Shown one piece after another: positions 8,170 to 16,628 of a stretch of 64,000 nucleotides of DNA. This DNA comes from Yinghuangia seranimata (GTDB taxonomy: Bacteria; Actinomycetota; Actinomycetes; Streptomycetales; Streptomycetaceae), in contig NZ_JASAOI010000010.1 in assembly GCF_029953285.1 (NCBI RefSeq), positions 1 to 64,000 of the forward strand. The letters run 5' to 3'. The notes under the pieces were generated by a model. It made no database searches, had not been told where the DNA came from, and was given only the letters and a program-made list of their open reading frames with translations. Numbering within the stretch: position 1 is the stretch's first letter; each line of letters starts with the position of its first letter. The position numbers and the translations under genes are program-made.

Positions 8170-8628
8170 CGCGTCGCCCGGGTCCGTCGTCCCCACCTCC
8201 GGTAGGCCACCAACCGTGCTTGGCCGCGCGGGGGGACGATGCAAGACGGGCGTCGGCAGAAAGCGCAGCGGTCGCCCGGGCCCGACGCGCGGGAAGACGT
8301 TGCCGCCGTGCAGGCCGGTGTGCGCCGGCAGGCCGTCTCTCGCCCCGGCGCGGCCGGACGGCCTCCCGCACGACGGACGTCGCCGGTGCGCCCCGCTGTC
8401 GTCCGGCTCCCGAGGCGTGTCTGGGGAATCTCTTTGGATCAGCCCGCGTCGCGTGGTGCGTGCGCCCCGGGTCCAGCGGCCCTCCCATGCGCCTTGCTTG
8501 GGACGGCCGCCAGGCCCGGCTGCTCGTACTCGGTCGTACTCGGTCGTACTCGCGAGGTCCTGGGACGTCGCGAGCGCGCGTGCCACGCGACGCGGGCCCG
8601 GAGAGATCCCCCGGACACGCCCTGGCCC
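8170..8628. other. 459-bp intergenic region with a short tandem repeat
   Basis: No gene is supported. It contains three near-tandem copies of the 10-mer CGTACTCGGT (about 8525-8552) and otherwise unremarkable GC-rich sequence. The flanking genes cbiD (plus) and the flavoprotein (minus) converge here, so terminators are expected, but no strong hairpin was identified. Confidence 0.5.
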
Positions 8629-10095
8629 TCACCCCCGGTAGGCCTCCAGCAGCCTCAGCCACACCTCGCTGATCGTCGGGTACGCCGGGACCGCGTGCCA
8701 CAGCCGGTCGATCGGGACCTCGCCCGCGATCGCGATCGTCGCCGCGTGCAGCAGCTCCGCCGTGCCCGGGCCGACGAACGTCGCGCCGACCAGGCGGCCC
8801 CGGTCGAGGTCGACGACCATGCGGGCCCGGCCCTTGTACTCGTCGGCGTACAGGTACGCGCCGGCGACGGAGCCCATGTCGTAATCGACCGCGCGCACCC
8901 GCATCCCGGCGCGCTCGGCCTGCTCGGTGCTCAGGCCCACGGCGGTCGCCTCGGGGTCGGTGAACACCACCTGCGGCACGGCGTGCACGTCGGCGGTCGC
9001 CGCGTGGGCGCCCCACGGCAGGGTGTCCTGCCATTCGTCCCGCGCCCGCGCGACGATGACCGAACCGGCGATCCGGGCCTGGTACTTGCCCTGGTGGGTG
9101 AGCAGCGCGCGGTGGTTGACGTCGCCGACCGCGTACAGCCAGCCGTCCTCGACGTCCGTCACGCGCAGCGTGTCGTCGGTGTCCAGCCACGCGCCCGGCG
9201 TGAGGCCGACTGTGTCGAGGCCGAGGTCGCCGGTGCGGGGCTTGCGGCCGGTCGCGAACAGGACCTCGTCGGCCTCCAGCGTCGACCCGTCGTCGAGGGT
9301 GAGCGTCACCGGGCCGTCGGCGGCGGGACGCGCGAGCCGGGTCGCGGACACCCCGAACCGCACGTCGACGCCCGCCTCGCGCAGCCCGTCGGCGACCAGT
9401 TCGCCGGCGAACGGCTCCATGTTCGGCAGCAGTCCGCCGCCGCGCACCAGCAGCGTGACCGACGAGCCGAGGGCCTGCCACGCGGTGGCCATCTCCACGC
9501 CGACGACCCCGCCGCCCACGACCGCGAGGCGGGCGGGCGCGGCCTTCGCCGACGTCGCGTCGCGGCTGGTCCACGGGCGGGCCTCGGCCATGCCCGGCAG
9601 AGGCGGCAGCACCGGGTCGCTGCCGGTCGCCATGGCGACGGCGTGGCGGGCGGCGAGCCTGCGCTCCGGGCCGCCGTCCGACGGGCTGACCACCACCCGG
9701 CGCGGCCCGGCCAGCCGGCCGTGCCCGCGCACCAGTTCGGCCCCGATGCCGGTCAGCCACCCGGCCGCGCCGGAGTCGTCCCAGTCCCCGACCACGGCGT
9801 TGCGCCGCGCCACCACCTCCGCCGTGTCCAGCCGCCCGGTCACCGCCTCCCGCGCACCCCGCACCCGCCGCACGTCGGCGACGGCCTGCACGGGGCGGAG
9901 CAGCGCCTTGCTGGGCATGCAGGCCCAGTACGAGCACTCCCCGCCGACGAGCTCCTGCTCGACGACGGCCACGGTGAGCCCGCCGGCCCGCACCCGGTCC
10001 GCGACGTTCTCCCCGACCGGGCCGGCGCCGACGACCACGACGTCGAACCACTCCTCGGCGGGGTCGGCGCCTGTCTGCTGCTGCTCGGTGCTCAC
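8629..10095 (-). CDS. FAD-dependent pyridine nucleotide-disulfide oxidoreductase
   Basis: A 488-aa flavoprotein of the lipoamide dehydrogenase/mercuric reductase superfamily. The FAD-binding VVVVGAGPVGENVADRVRAG (about residue 20) is followed by the redox pair in GGECSYWACMPSK, a CxxxxC with the family spacing. The NAD(P) site is LAVVGGGVVGVEMATAWQAL, the second FAD motif is LYAVGDVNHRALLTHQGKYQ, and the dimer-interface end reads AVPAYPTISEVWLRLLEAY. The usual HxxxxE base of the partner subunit is not in its standard form, so the substrate is uncertain; lipoamide dehydrogenase proper is unlikely. Start: GTG 10095 with AAGGAG upstream. A 137-bp gap separates it from the upstream alcohol dehydrogenase on the same strand. 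Confidence 0.85.
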   Translation of the reverse strand: MSTEQQQTGADPAEEWFDVVVVGAGPVGENVADRVRAGGLTVAVVEQELVGGECSYWACMPSKALLRPVQAVADVRRVRGAREAVTGRLDTAEVVARRNAVVGDWDDSGAAGWLTGIGAELVRGHGRLAGPRRVVVSPSDGGPERRLAARHAVAMATGSDPVLPPLPGMAEARPWTSRDATSAKAAPARLAVVGGGVVGVEMATAWQALGSSVTLLVRGGGLLPNMEPFAGELVADGLREAGVDVRFGVSATRLARPAADGPVTLTLDDGSTLEADEVLFATGRKPRTGDLGLDTVGLTPGAWLDTDDTLRVTDVEDGWLYAVGDVNHRALLTHQGKYQARIAGSVIVARARDEWQDTLPWGAHAATADVHAVPQVVFTDPEATAVGLSTEQAERAGMRVRAVDYDMGSVAGAYLYADEYKGRARMVVDLDRGRLVGATFVGPGTAELLHAATIAIAGEVPIDRLWHAVPAYPTISEVWLRLLEAYRG

Positions 10096-10232
10096 AACGG
10101 GACTCCTTGCGGGCGGGGACGGTCGGCCTGCCCCGAATTCAACCCGGCTTCGCGAGGGAGGTCACCGCGACAGGCCGGACGCGGGCGGCACGTTCCGCAC
10201 CGATCCGACGGCCCCCGCCTGCCCGCCGGCTC

Positions 10233-11333
10233 CTACGCCTGGTCGAACACCACGATCGAGCGCGCCACGTCCCCGCGCCGCAGTGCCGCGTAGCCGTCGT
10301 TGACGTCCTCCAGGCGGATCCGGTGCGACACCAACTCGTCGAGCATCAGCCGACCTTGCAGGTACAGCTCGACGTAGCGCGGCATGTCCGCGGTGAAGTT
10401 GTTCGAGCCCATGTGGACGCCCCGCACCGACTTGCCCTGCCCCCACAGCGCGTACGCGGGGATGTCGACGGTGGCCGTCATGCCGCCGATCCCGACGACG
10501 TACATGCTGCCGCCGGGGCGGGTCATCGCCAGCGCCTGCGCGTTGGTGGCCTTCGCCCCGACGGCGTCGAACACGTGGTCGACGCCGACACCGCCGGTCA
10601 ACGCCGTCACGGCCGCGACGGGGTCGCCCGCCCCGGGATCGACGTCGTCCGTCGCGCCGACGGTACGGGCGAGCTCGCGCTTGGCGGCGAGCAGGTCGAC
10701 GGCGACGACCCGGGCCGCGCCGCGCAGCCGGGCGCCCTGCACGATGTTGAGCCCGATACCGCCGCAACCGACCACCGCGACGGTGTCGCCCGCGCGGATG
10801 TCCGCGGTGTTGCAGGCCGCTCCGACGCCGGTGGTGACCGCGCAGCCGATGATGGCCGCGACGTCCAGGGGCATGTCCTTGCGGATCGCGACCACGGCGT
10901 TCTCGTGCACGAGCAGCCGCTCGGCGAGCCCGCCGATCTTCGCGTGCGCGCCGACCTCGGCCCCGTCCGCACGACTCAACCGCGGCGGTTCACCCGCCGC
11001 CCGCTGCGTGGCCTGCCGGTCGACGCACAGCCAGGTCTCCCCGCGCAGGCACAGCGCGCAGCGCCCGCAGAACACCGACAGACAGGCGATGACGTGATCC
11101 CCCGCCGCCACCCGCGTGACCCCGGCCCCGACCGCCTCGACCACCCCCGACGCCTCGTGCCCGAGCACCGTCGGCGGCGTCCCGGGCACACTCCCGTCGA
11201 GCACATGCAGATCGGAATGACAAAGCCCGGCGGCCACCGTACGAACGAGCACCTCCCCGGGCCCAGGCGCGTCGACCCGCAGGTCGGCGACGACGAGCTC
11301 ACCGGGCTGGGACTCGAGCAGTGCGGCGCGCAT
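10233..11333 (-). CDS. Zinc-dependent alcohol dehydrogenase (MDR superfamily)
   Basis: A 366-aa medium-chain NAD(P)-dependent alcohol dehydrogenase. The catalytic zinc ligands are in GLCHSDLHV and the GHEASGVVEAVG motif. The structural-zinc loop is intact (CGRCALCLRGETWLC, cysteine spacing 2-2-7). The Rossmann motif is VAVVGCGGIGLNIVQGARL. The sequence organisation resembles class III/NDMA-linked actinobacterial enzymes; the alcohol substrate cannot be told. It lies upstream of, and in the same direction as, the disulfide oxidoreductase, possibly as a two-gene redox unit. Confidence 0.9.
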   Translation of the reverse strand: MRAALLESQPGELVVADLRVDAPGPGEVLVRTVAAGLCHSDLHVLDGSVPGTPPTVLGHEASGVVEAVGAGVTRVAAGDHVIACLSVFCGRCALCLRGETWLCVDRQATQRAAGEPPRLSRADGAEVGAHAKIGGLAERLLVHENAVVAIRKDMPLDVAAIIGCAVTTGVGAACNTADIRAGDTVAVVGCGGIGLNIVQGARLRGAARVVAVDLLAAKRELARTVGATDDVDPGAGDPVAAVTALTGGVGVDHVFDAVGAKATNAQALAMTRPGGSMYVVGIGGMTATVDIPAYALWGQGKSVRGVHMGSNNFTADMPRYVELYLQGRLMLDELVSHRIRLEDVNDGYAALRRGDVARSIVVFDQA

Positions 11334-12099
11334 GGGGATGCCTCCTCCGTCGTACAGCAGTTCCGACGCGCATCACAGCAGCTCGGGCAAGAGGAAGGAA
11401 GGGAGGACACGCGCACGCACGGTGCCCCCGACGAACCCACACGTCAACGCTCCGCGCCGGAACGGGTGATGCCACCAGACAAAGAACCCGACCGCGGGGC
11501 GCCGGGGGCGACGCGCCGCGGGGCGAGGCGACGTAAGGCGCGGGGCGACGCGAGGCGGGGCGACGCAAGGCGGCGAGGCAGAGCGGGGCGCGGCGGGGCG
11601 GGGCAGACCGGGGCTGCGAGGCAGAGCGGGGCGGGGCGGCACGGGGCGAGGCGGCACGGGGCGAGGCGAGGCGAGGCAGCGCGGCGCGGCGCGGCGCGGG
11701 GCGGGGCGGGGCGACGTGGGTTCGGGGGGCGGTTGGCGGCTTCGGGCGCTGTCGGTGCCGTTGGCGGTTCTGGGGCGTCGGGTCCGGCTGCGGACGCGCC
11801 GGCAGGCCGCAGCTGCTCGCGCGGGTGCGAGGACGCGGTGCCGGGCTGCAAGGGTGCGGCGCTGCCGAGTTCCCCGTGCCAGCCGCCGCTCAGCAGCCGG
11901 CGGCGCGGTTATGGGCGCGGCATCAGGAACTGTGGCTGCCCTGGTGGGTGGCCTGGCGGCGGATCCGCGCGGACGTGGCATCGATGGGTGTGGTGCGCGA
12001 GTGCCCTGCGGACGCGATGGCAGGCCCAGGCCGACGTTGGGGTGCGTGGGCGCAGGGGCCGGCCGGGGGTCTGTAGGAGGCCTGGCATGATCGTCTGGC
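11334..12099. other. 766-bp region with degenerate G-rich repeats
   Basis: No gene is supported. From about 11,500 to 11,720 the plus strand is an almost pyrimidine-poor run of GGGGCGAGGCG- and GGGGCGGGGC-like units (simple-sequence expansion), which creates long but meaningless ORFs. Promoters for the alcohol dehydrogenase (leftward) and the membrane protein at 12,100 (rightward) should lie at its edges. Confidence 0.6.
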
Positions 12100-13302
12100 A
12101 TGTCGTCACCCATCAGCGTCGATGAGCAGTTGCGGCTCAATCGGCGAGCGCTCCGGTTCGTGGCCGTGCCCTTTGCCGTGCTGTCGGTCGGGCTCCTCCT
12201 TGCGTTCGGTGTCCAGGGCTCGGCCTTGTGGCGGACCATCGGCGGGATGCTCGTCGGGACGTATCTCGGGCTGCTCGTGCTGAATCCGTTGTGGTGGCTC
12301 GGGCCCGCGCGGTGGTTCGGGGTGCGGGCGAGGATGGTCGTGGCGGGGGGCGGGCGGCTGCGTGGGGTGAGGGTGACGCGGTCGGGCATGGTGGTCGTCC
12401 GCCGTGCCGCGGCCTTTCCGTGGGGCGTCGTCGCGATGGCGGACGCCGGGGTCGGGCGGTTGCGGCTGTGGGGTGCGTACGCGGCCTGGCTGCTGCTGCA
12501 ACTCGGCTGCGCGGCGGTCGCGTTGGCGGTGGCCTCCAGCGTCTGGGTGACGCTGCCGGCGCTGGGGCTCATCATGGTCGTCGCGATGCTGGCGCTGCCC
12601 CTCCCCGGGGTCTCGAACGCGCCCGGGTGGATGCTGTTCCGTCTGCCCGCCGCGGACGCGTCGGTGTTGCCGCAGGTGACCTGGGACGACGCCGAGGCCT
12701 CGGCGGTCCGAGCCGCCGCGCTCAGCGACCTCGACGGGTGCCGTACCGCGCTGGACTCGGCCGCGCCGGACCGGCCGTTCGCGGCGGTGCTGCGCTGCGA
12801 GCTGGCCCTGAACGAGGGGCGCTACGCCGACGCGGGCGTGCTCGCCGCGGAGTTCGGGCCGCGGCAGCCGTTGGGCCTGCTGGGCAGTCAGTTCGCCCAG
12901 GTGCTCGTCCGCGCGACGGTGTACCTGCACGAAGAGGCCGAAGCGCAGGGCTCCCCGCTCCCCGCGCCGGGCTACGACATCGAGGCCGCAGCGACGGTCG
13001 TGGCGTGTGTGCCGTTCGGGCCGCGGGCGTCCGACGCGTTCGCGCTCTACTGGCACCTGCGGGGCGAGCCCAAGCGCGCGGCGCAGTCCGTCGCGCAGGC
13101 CCGGGGCGCGGCCGTCACGCCGTACGCCGCAGCGCACATCGAGTGCACCGCGGCGCGCGTGGCGGCGGCTGCCGGGCGTCATGAGCAGGCCGCGGCCGCG
13201 TTGCGGGTGGCTCGCGAGTTGGCGCCGGGCCTGGCGCGGATCGGGGTTGTGGAGCGGTTGGTCAGTCGGTCGCAGGGGCTTCCGGTTCCGCCCACTGGGT
13301 GA
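12100..13302 (+). CDS. Membrane protein with cytoplasmic TPR-like half
   Basis: I do not recognise the family. The first ~180 residues contain about four hydrophobic segments (LRFVAVPFAVLSVGLLLAFG; TIGGMLVGTYLGLLVLNPLW; AAWLLLQLGCAAVALAVASS; then a stretch rich in VTLPALGLIMVVAMLALP). The remaining ~220 residues are soluble, Ala-rich and helical, with regularly spaced pairs such as CELALNEGRYADAGVLAAEF and AARVAAAAGRHEQAAAALRV that resemble tetratricopeptide repeats. It probably displays a helical-repeat domain on the inner face of the membrane. Its 3' end overlaps the convergent MOSC gene by 41 bp. Confidence 0.75.
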   Translation: MSSPISVDEQLRLNRRALRFVAVPFAVLSVGLLLAFGVQGSALWRTIGGMLVGTYLGLLVLNPLWWLGPARWFGVRARMVVAGGGRLRGVRVTRSGMVVVRRAAAFPWGVVAMADAGVGRLRLWGAYAAWLLLQLGCAAVALAVASSVWVTLPALGLIMVVAMLALPLPGVSNAPGWMLFRLPAADASVLPQVTWDDAEASAVRAAALSDLDGCRTALDSAAPDRPFAAVLRCELALNEGRYADAGVLAAEFGPRQPLGLLGSQFAQVLVRATVYLHEEAEAQGSPLPAPGYDIEAAATVVACVPFGPRASDAFALYWHLRGEPKRAAQSVAQARGAAVTPYAAAHIECTAARVAAAAGRHEQAAAALRVARELAPGLARIGVVERLVSRSQGLPVPPTG

Positions 13303-14107
13303 CGGTGACGTCGTCGCCGACGGTGACCGTGCCCGGGGTGGCGACGGAGTACTGCGAGGCGAACAGCACGCCGCCCTCGGGGCCGCGGCGGTACGTCGCG
13401 AGGATGCGGAGCGGCTCGGGCCCGGCCTTCACGCCGCGCTGCTGGTCGACGGTCGTGACGACGCAGCGGCCGGCGACCTTGGCGAAGCCGAGTTCGGCGC
13501 CGCCGACGCGGATGTGCCGGGCGCGGTCCTCGGCGTGCGGCTCGTCCCAGCCGTCCACGATGATGTTGGGCCGGAACCGGCCGATCGGCAGCGCGGGCCG
13601 GTCGGCCTCGGCGAGGCGGCGGTTGAGTTCGCGCAGTGAGGCGAGGGACGCGATCGTCACCGCGCCGCCGTCGGCGAACGCCGCGGTGCCGGGCAGGAGT
13701 CCCTTGGTCACGCGGCCGTGCTCGGCGGCGGGCGGAACGCGCATCAGGCGGCAGGGCGCGCCGAGGACTTCGGTGAACCAGGCGGCGGCGTCGGGCCCTT
13801 GGTCGACGCCGCGGTAGGGCTGCTTGAACATCTCGATGGCGACGCGTTCGCCGTCGGGGTCGACGCCGAGCCGCAACTCCTCGACCCCGTCGGCGGAGAG
13901 CACGAGCTTGGCGCCGTCCGCCTCGACCGCGGCCCGGACGACGGCCAGCTTCGGGTCGGTGCGCTGGCTGCGGAAGACGCCGTTCTCGTCGACGACGATG
14001 AACGTGCGGTCGTGCGCGACGCCCGCGGCCCCGACCGGCGCGGTGCGCAGCGGGACGCCCGCGCAGCCTTTGACGGGATAGGTGAAGAGATCAACAACGG
14101 TCGCCAT
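13262..14107 (-). CDS. MOSC domain protein (molybdenum cofactor sulfurase-like)
   Basis: A 281-aa protein of the MOSC superfamily. The N-terminal beta-barrel domain begins with LFTYPVKGCAGVPLRTAPVG, a typical YcbX/mARC-type start. The C-terminal MOSC domain has IGRFRPNIIVDG and the conserved cysteine in VAGRCVVTTVDQQ, a position that ligates molybdenum in mARC-type proteins. It is likely a molybdenum-dependent reductase component or sulfur carrier; no partner flavoprotein is adjacent. It is divergent from the small secreted protein gene at 14,352. Confidence 0.88.
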   Translation of the reverse strand: MATVVDLFTYPVKGCAGVPLRTAPVGAAGVAHDRTFIVVDENGVFRSQRTDPKLAVVRAAVEADGAKLVLSADGVEELRLGVDPDGERVAIEMFKQPYRGVDQGPDAAAWFTEVLGAPCRLMRVPPAAEHGRVTKGLLPGTAAFADGGAVTIASLASLRELNRRLAEADRPALPIGRFRPNIIVDGWDEPHAEDRARHIRVGGAELGFAKVAGRCVVTTVDQQRGVKAGPEPLRILATYRRGPEGGVLFASQYSVATPGTVTVGDDVTVTQWAEPEAPATD

Positions 14108-14272
14108 GCCGCCAGCCTAGCGACCCAAACCGGACAGCCCCGTACAGGCCAGGACGCGCATCCCACACATCGCGCCACGGACGGGTTCCCGCCGGACACG
14201 CCCACGATCGCCCGAATCGTGCCGGCGGCGCGGCGGGCGCCGGCCGACGTCCGTCGGACACGCCCACGGTCG

Positions 14273-14293
14273 CGGCAATTTGCCGTTTATAAC
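14273..14293 (+). promoter_or_regulatory. Inverted repeat overlapping a candidate promoter of the small secreted protein
   Basis: CGGCAA-T-TTGCCG (14,273-14,285) is a perfect 6-1-6 inverted repeat immediately before a -10-like TATAAC (14,288-14,293), about 58 bp before the ATG at 14,352. The same arms, CGGCAA and TTGCCG, occur at the start of the window with a 4-bp spacer. It could be an operator. No -35 element is convincing. Confidence 0.4.
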
Positions 14294-14351
14294 CTGGATG
14301 TGCAGTAGCTCTAGTGACTGGTAAATCGTCCCCCATGCCCTAGGAGCCAGC

Positions 14352-14525
14352 ATGAAGATCCGCCGCATCATCGCGTCCGCCGCGCTCGCCCTCGCCGCCG
14401 TGGGCGTCGCCGCGCCGGCCGCACAGGCCGACGTCAAGGTCAAGCAGTGGGAGTCCACGCACGTCGTCGTCGGCCACAAGATCGTCGTCGACCGCGAGTC
14501 GCACACGGTCGTGTGGGTGCGCTGA
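14352..14525 (+). CDS. Tiny secreted protein with Sec signal peptide
   Basis: A 57-codon gene: the N-terminus MKIRRIIASAALALAAVGVA is a clear signal peptide (basic n-region, Ala-rich core) ending in AAQA before Asp, so signal peptidase I should release a mature peptide of about 30 residues starting DVKVKQWEST and rich in Val and His. GGAG lies 5 bp before the ATG and there is a candidate promoter upstream. No family was recognised. It could be a small extracellular peptide or wall-associated protein. An extraordinary GC-only hairpin region follows the stop. Confidence 0.75.
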   Translation: MKIRRIIASAALALAAVGVAAPAAQADVKVKQWESTHVVVGHKIVVDRESHTVVWVR

Positions 14526-14555
14526 CCCCGCCCGGGCGGGGGGGCCGCGGCCCCG

Positions 14556-14631
14556 CCGCCCCCCCCCCCCCCGCCGGGGGGGGGGGGGGCGGGCCCCCCC
14601 CCGGGGGGGGCGGCCGGCGAACCGGCCGCCC
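14556..14631 (+). terminator. C14/G14 and nested GC-only hairpins after the small secreted gene
   Basis: A run of 14 C (14,559-14,572) and a run of 14 G (14,576-14,589) are separated by three bases and extended by three more pairs, giving a 17-bp perfect stem. C9 and G8 runs follow (14,594-14,610), then a perfect 10-bp stem GGGCGGCCGG/CCGGCCGCCC with loop CGAA (14,608-14,631). It starts 31 bp after the stop of the secreted protein and probably blocks transcription. Run lengths could be wrong in an assembly or could vary in vivo. Confidence 0.6.
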
Positions 14632-14696
14632 GCCGCCCCCTCGAATAAGCCCGTTCGGCCGACACGGGCAATCGTTCCTGCCGCACACTGGCCTTC

Positions 14697-15320
14697 ATGC
14701 CGGTCAGTCTCGGGACACGGGTCTCCGCGTGGGTCAGGCGCCGCCACATCCGGACCGTCGCCGTCCTCGGACCGCCCGCCGTCGGCAAGACCACCCTGCT
14801 GCGCTACTGGAGCACCCGCCGGGTCGGGAGCGCGGCCTACAGCCCCACCGGCGCTCCCCAGCCGCTGCCCCACGTCGCGATGACGTCCGGCGGCCGGCGC
14901 GTGCTGATGCCGGGCCTGACCGACGTCAGCGGCAGCAAGTACTCGTGGAGCGGGTGGCAGGAGGTCGCCCAGGACACGCGCGTCGTGGTGTACCTGGTCA
15001 ACGCGGAACACCTCGTCGAGTACGAGCTGTCCGACCGCGAGACCGCCGCCTGGGAGCGCATCGGCGACGACGCCGGCATCATCGGACCCCTGGTCGACGC
15101 GGGCGTGGTCGACCGGTGCGTCATCGCCGTCACGCACCGGGACCGCGACGACCGCTACGCCGAACTCGGCGTCCACTACCAGGCGCACGTCGAGGAACAG
15201 CTCGACGGCGTCATCATCAAGCTCGGCGGCTCCGAGAAGGTCCACGTCGTCACCGGCAGCCTCGCCGACGCCGCGGGCGCGGCCGAACTCACCGACGCCA
15301 TCCTGGGCTGGCTGCGATGA
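14697..15320 (+). CDS. P-loop GTPase-like protein
   Basis: A 207-aa P-loop NTPase. Walker A is GPPAVGKTTLL (about residues 25-35). A DxxG-like segment LMPGLTDVSGSKYSW follows near residue 75. VVVYLVNAEHL and VIAVTHRDRDD occupy the beta-4 and base-recognition positions, where THRD stands in place of the canonical NKxD. The organisation resembles small Ras/ARF-type regulatory GTPases in actinobacterial conflict or signalling operons. Its stop overlaps the ATG of the next gene (ATGA), so the two are translationally coupled and likely work together. Confidence 0.8.
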   Translation: MPVSLGTRVSAWVRRRHIRTVAVLGPPAVGKTTLLRYWSTRRVGSAAYSPTGAPQPLPHVAMTSGGRRVLMPGLTDVSGSKYSWSGWQEVAQDTRVVVYLVNAEHLVEYELSDRETAAWERIGDDAGIIGPLVDAGVVDRCVIAVTHRDRDDRYAELGVHYQAHVEEQLDGVIIKLGGSEKVHVVTGSLADAAGAAELTDAILGWLR

Positions 15321-16618
15321 ACGCCGCCGCCCCGCCCCCTCGCCTGACCGACGCGCAGGACGGGCTGCGCGTCGTCCTCGTCGACCAGGGCCCCGGACAC
15401 ACCGAGTTCCTCTGGATGGACGGCACAGTCGCCCCCGAAAGCGCCTTCCACGCACGGCAGTCCGCCCACGAACTGTTCGCCCGCATCGTCTCCGCGGCCG
15501 CGCGCCGCCGCGAGTTCGACCGTACGCGCGCGGTGCGGTGCGGCCGCTGGCTGCTCGTCGAGACGCCGCTCGACGGGCACGACGACGTGGGCCGGCCGCT
15601 CGCGGTGACCCTGGCCGCGCACGTCGGCGGCGGGTTCCTCCGCGACCGCACCGCGGGCTTCGGCGAGCTCGCCGAGGCGGTCCTCCACGGCAACGGGCTC
15701 CCCGCGCCGATGCGTCCGCTGCCCGTCGTGCTCGACCGGGCCGAGTGGGTCACGCGCGGCCGGCTCTCCCGCCTCCTCGGCCGCCTCGCACGTTTGTTCG
15801 CGCGCCCGCCGGCCCCCGAGCCGCTCTCCGGTTCCGCGATGCTGCTCGAAAGGAACACCATGACCCCGCGGCCGCAGCTGAACCAGCGCCTCGTCGTCCT
15901 CACCCGCGACGCGTACAACCAGGCGCGCATCACCAGCCCGCGGCTGCTCGCCGATCCGCTGACCACCGTCGTGCCTTTCCCGCTGCGGCCGCCCTGGACC
16001 GGGCTCGACGGGCTGGCCCCGATCGGCGCCGACCTGCGCCCGGGCGCCATCTTCGTGCGGAACCGCTTCGACGGCGACCGGTACGTCGAGACCGGCGGCG
16101 CGTACGAGGCCATCTCGCTGGCCAAGTTCCGCGAGTTCGCCCGCATCTGCCAACTGCTCGGCGCCCGCAGCCTGGAGGTCGAGGAGCTGCGCGAGTACGC
16201 CGCGACCGGCCAGCGCGTGGCGGTGGCGTACCTGCGCGCCGGCATCGCCGACGTGTCCGGCGCGGGCGGCAGCGCGAACTTCCAGCGCATCGCACAGCGC
16301 TTCCACTCGGTGTGGGAGTACCAGACCGGCGTCCGCGACCAGGAGCAGGCCGAACAGGTCGCCGCCCGCAGCGGACTGCGCGCCGACCCGATGATCGGCG
16401 GGCTGCTGGACGGCCGCCGCTACACCGCGAACCCGCTCACGCGGCACGAAGTGCTGCTCGACATCTCGTCCGAGGCGCAGAAGGAGATCACCTTCGCGCT
16501 CGGCCTCGAGACCCTGCTGATCGGCGTGGACGCGGGCTTCGGCGGCAAGTTCGACCAACTGCGGGGCCAGTCGCAGCAGATGCAGCTGAAGGTGCAGGTG
16601 GACTTCGGCGAGGCGTGA
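15317..16618 (+). CDS. Large partner protein of the GTPase, with internal start
   Basis: A 433-aa protein of unknown family, coupled to the GTPase by an ATGA overlap. Residues 1-180 form one domain (DAQDGLRVVLVDQGPGHTEF near the N-terminus). A basic Pro-rich linker follows, then a second domain from residue 182 (MTPRPQLNQRLVVLTRDAYN) to the end, which closes with an amphipathic segment FDQLRGQSQQMQLKVQVDFG. A strong ribosome site AAAGGA (15,849-15,854) sits 5 bp before an in-frame ATG at 15,860, so a separate 252-aa C-terminal product may also be made. Whether this is a fusion of two ancestral genes or one gene with two products is unclear. Confidence 0.7.
   Translation: MNAAAPPPRLTDAQDGLRVVLVDQGPGHTEFLWMDGTVAPESAFHARQSAHELFARIVSAAARRREFDRTRAVRCGRWLLVETPLDGHDDVGRPLAVTLAAHVGGGFLRDRTAGFGELAEAVLHGNGLPAPMRPLPVVLDRAEWVTRGRLSRLLGRLARLFARPPAPEPLSGSAMLLERNTMTPRPQLNQRLVVLTRDAYNQARITSPRLLADPLTTVVPFPLRPPWTGLDGLAPIGADLRPGAIFVRNRFDGDRYVETGGAYEAISLAKFREFARICQLLGARSLEVEELREYAATGQRVAVAYLRAGIADVSGAGGSANFQRIAQRFHSVWEYQTGVRDQEQAEQVAARSGLRADPMIGGLLDGRRYTANPLTRHEVLLDISSEAQKEITFALGLETLLIGVDAGFGGKFDQLRGQSQQMQLKVQVDFGEA
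15849..15862 (+). promoter_or_regulatory. Internal ribosome-binding site and in-frame ATG
   Basis: AAAGGA (15,849-15,854) with 5-bp spacing precedes ATG 15,860 in the same frame as the surrounding ORF. The codons just before it (a Pro-rich linker) are typical of domain boundaries, so an independent C-terminal product is plausible. Confidence 0.5.
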
Positions 16619-16628
16619 CCTCGGCGCG

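Noticed and set aside
11371-12125. Arg/Gly/Pro-rich proteins in the 11.3-12.1-kb region
   Set aside because: All derive from degenerate GGGGCGAGGCG repeats; they have no ribosome sites or conserved domains.
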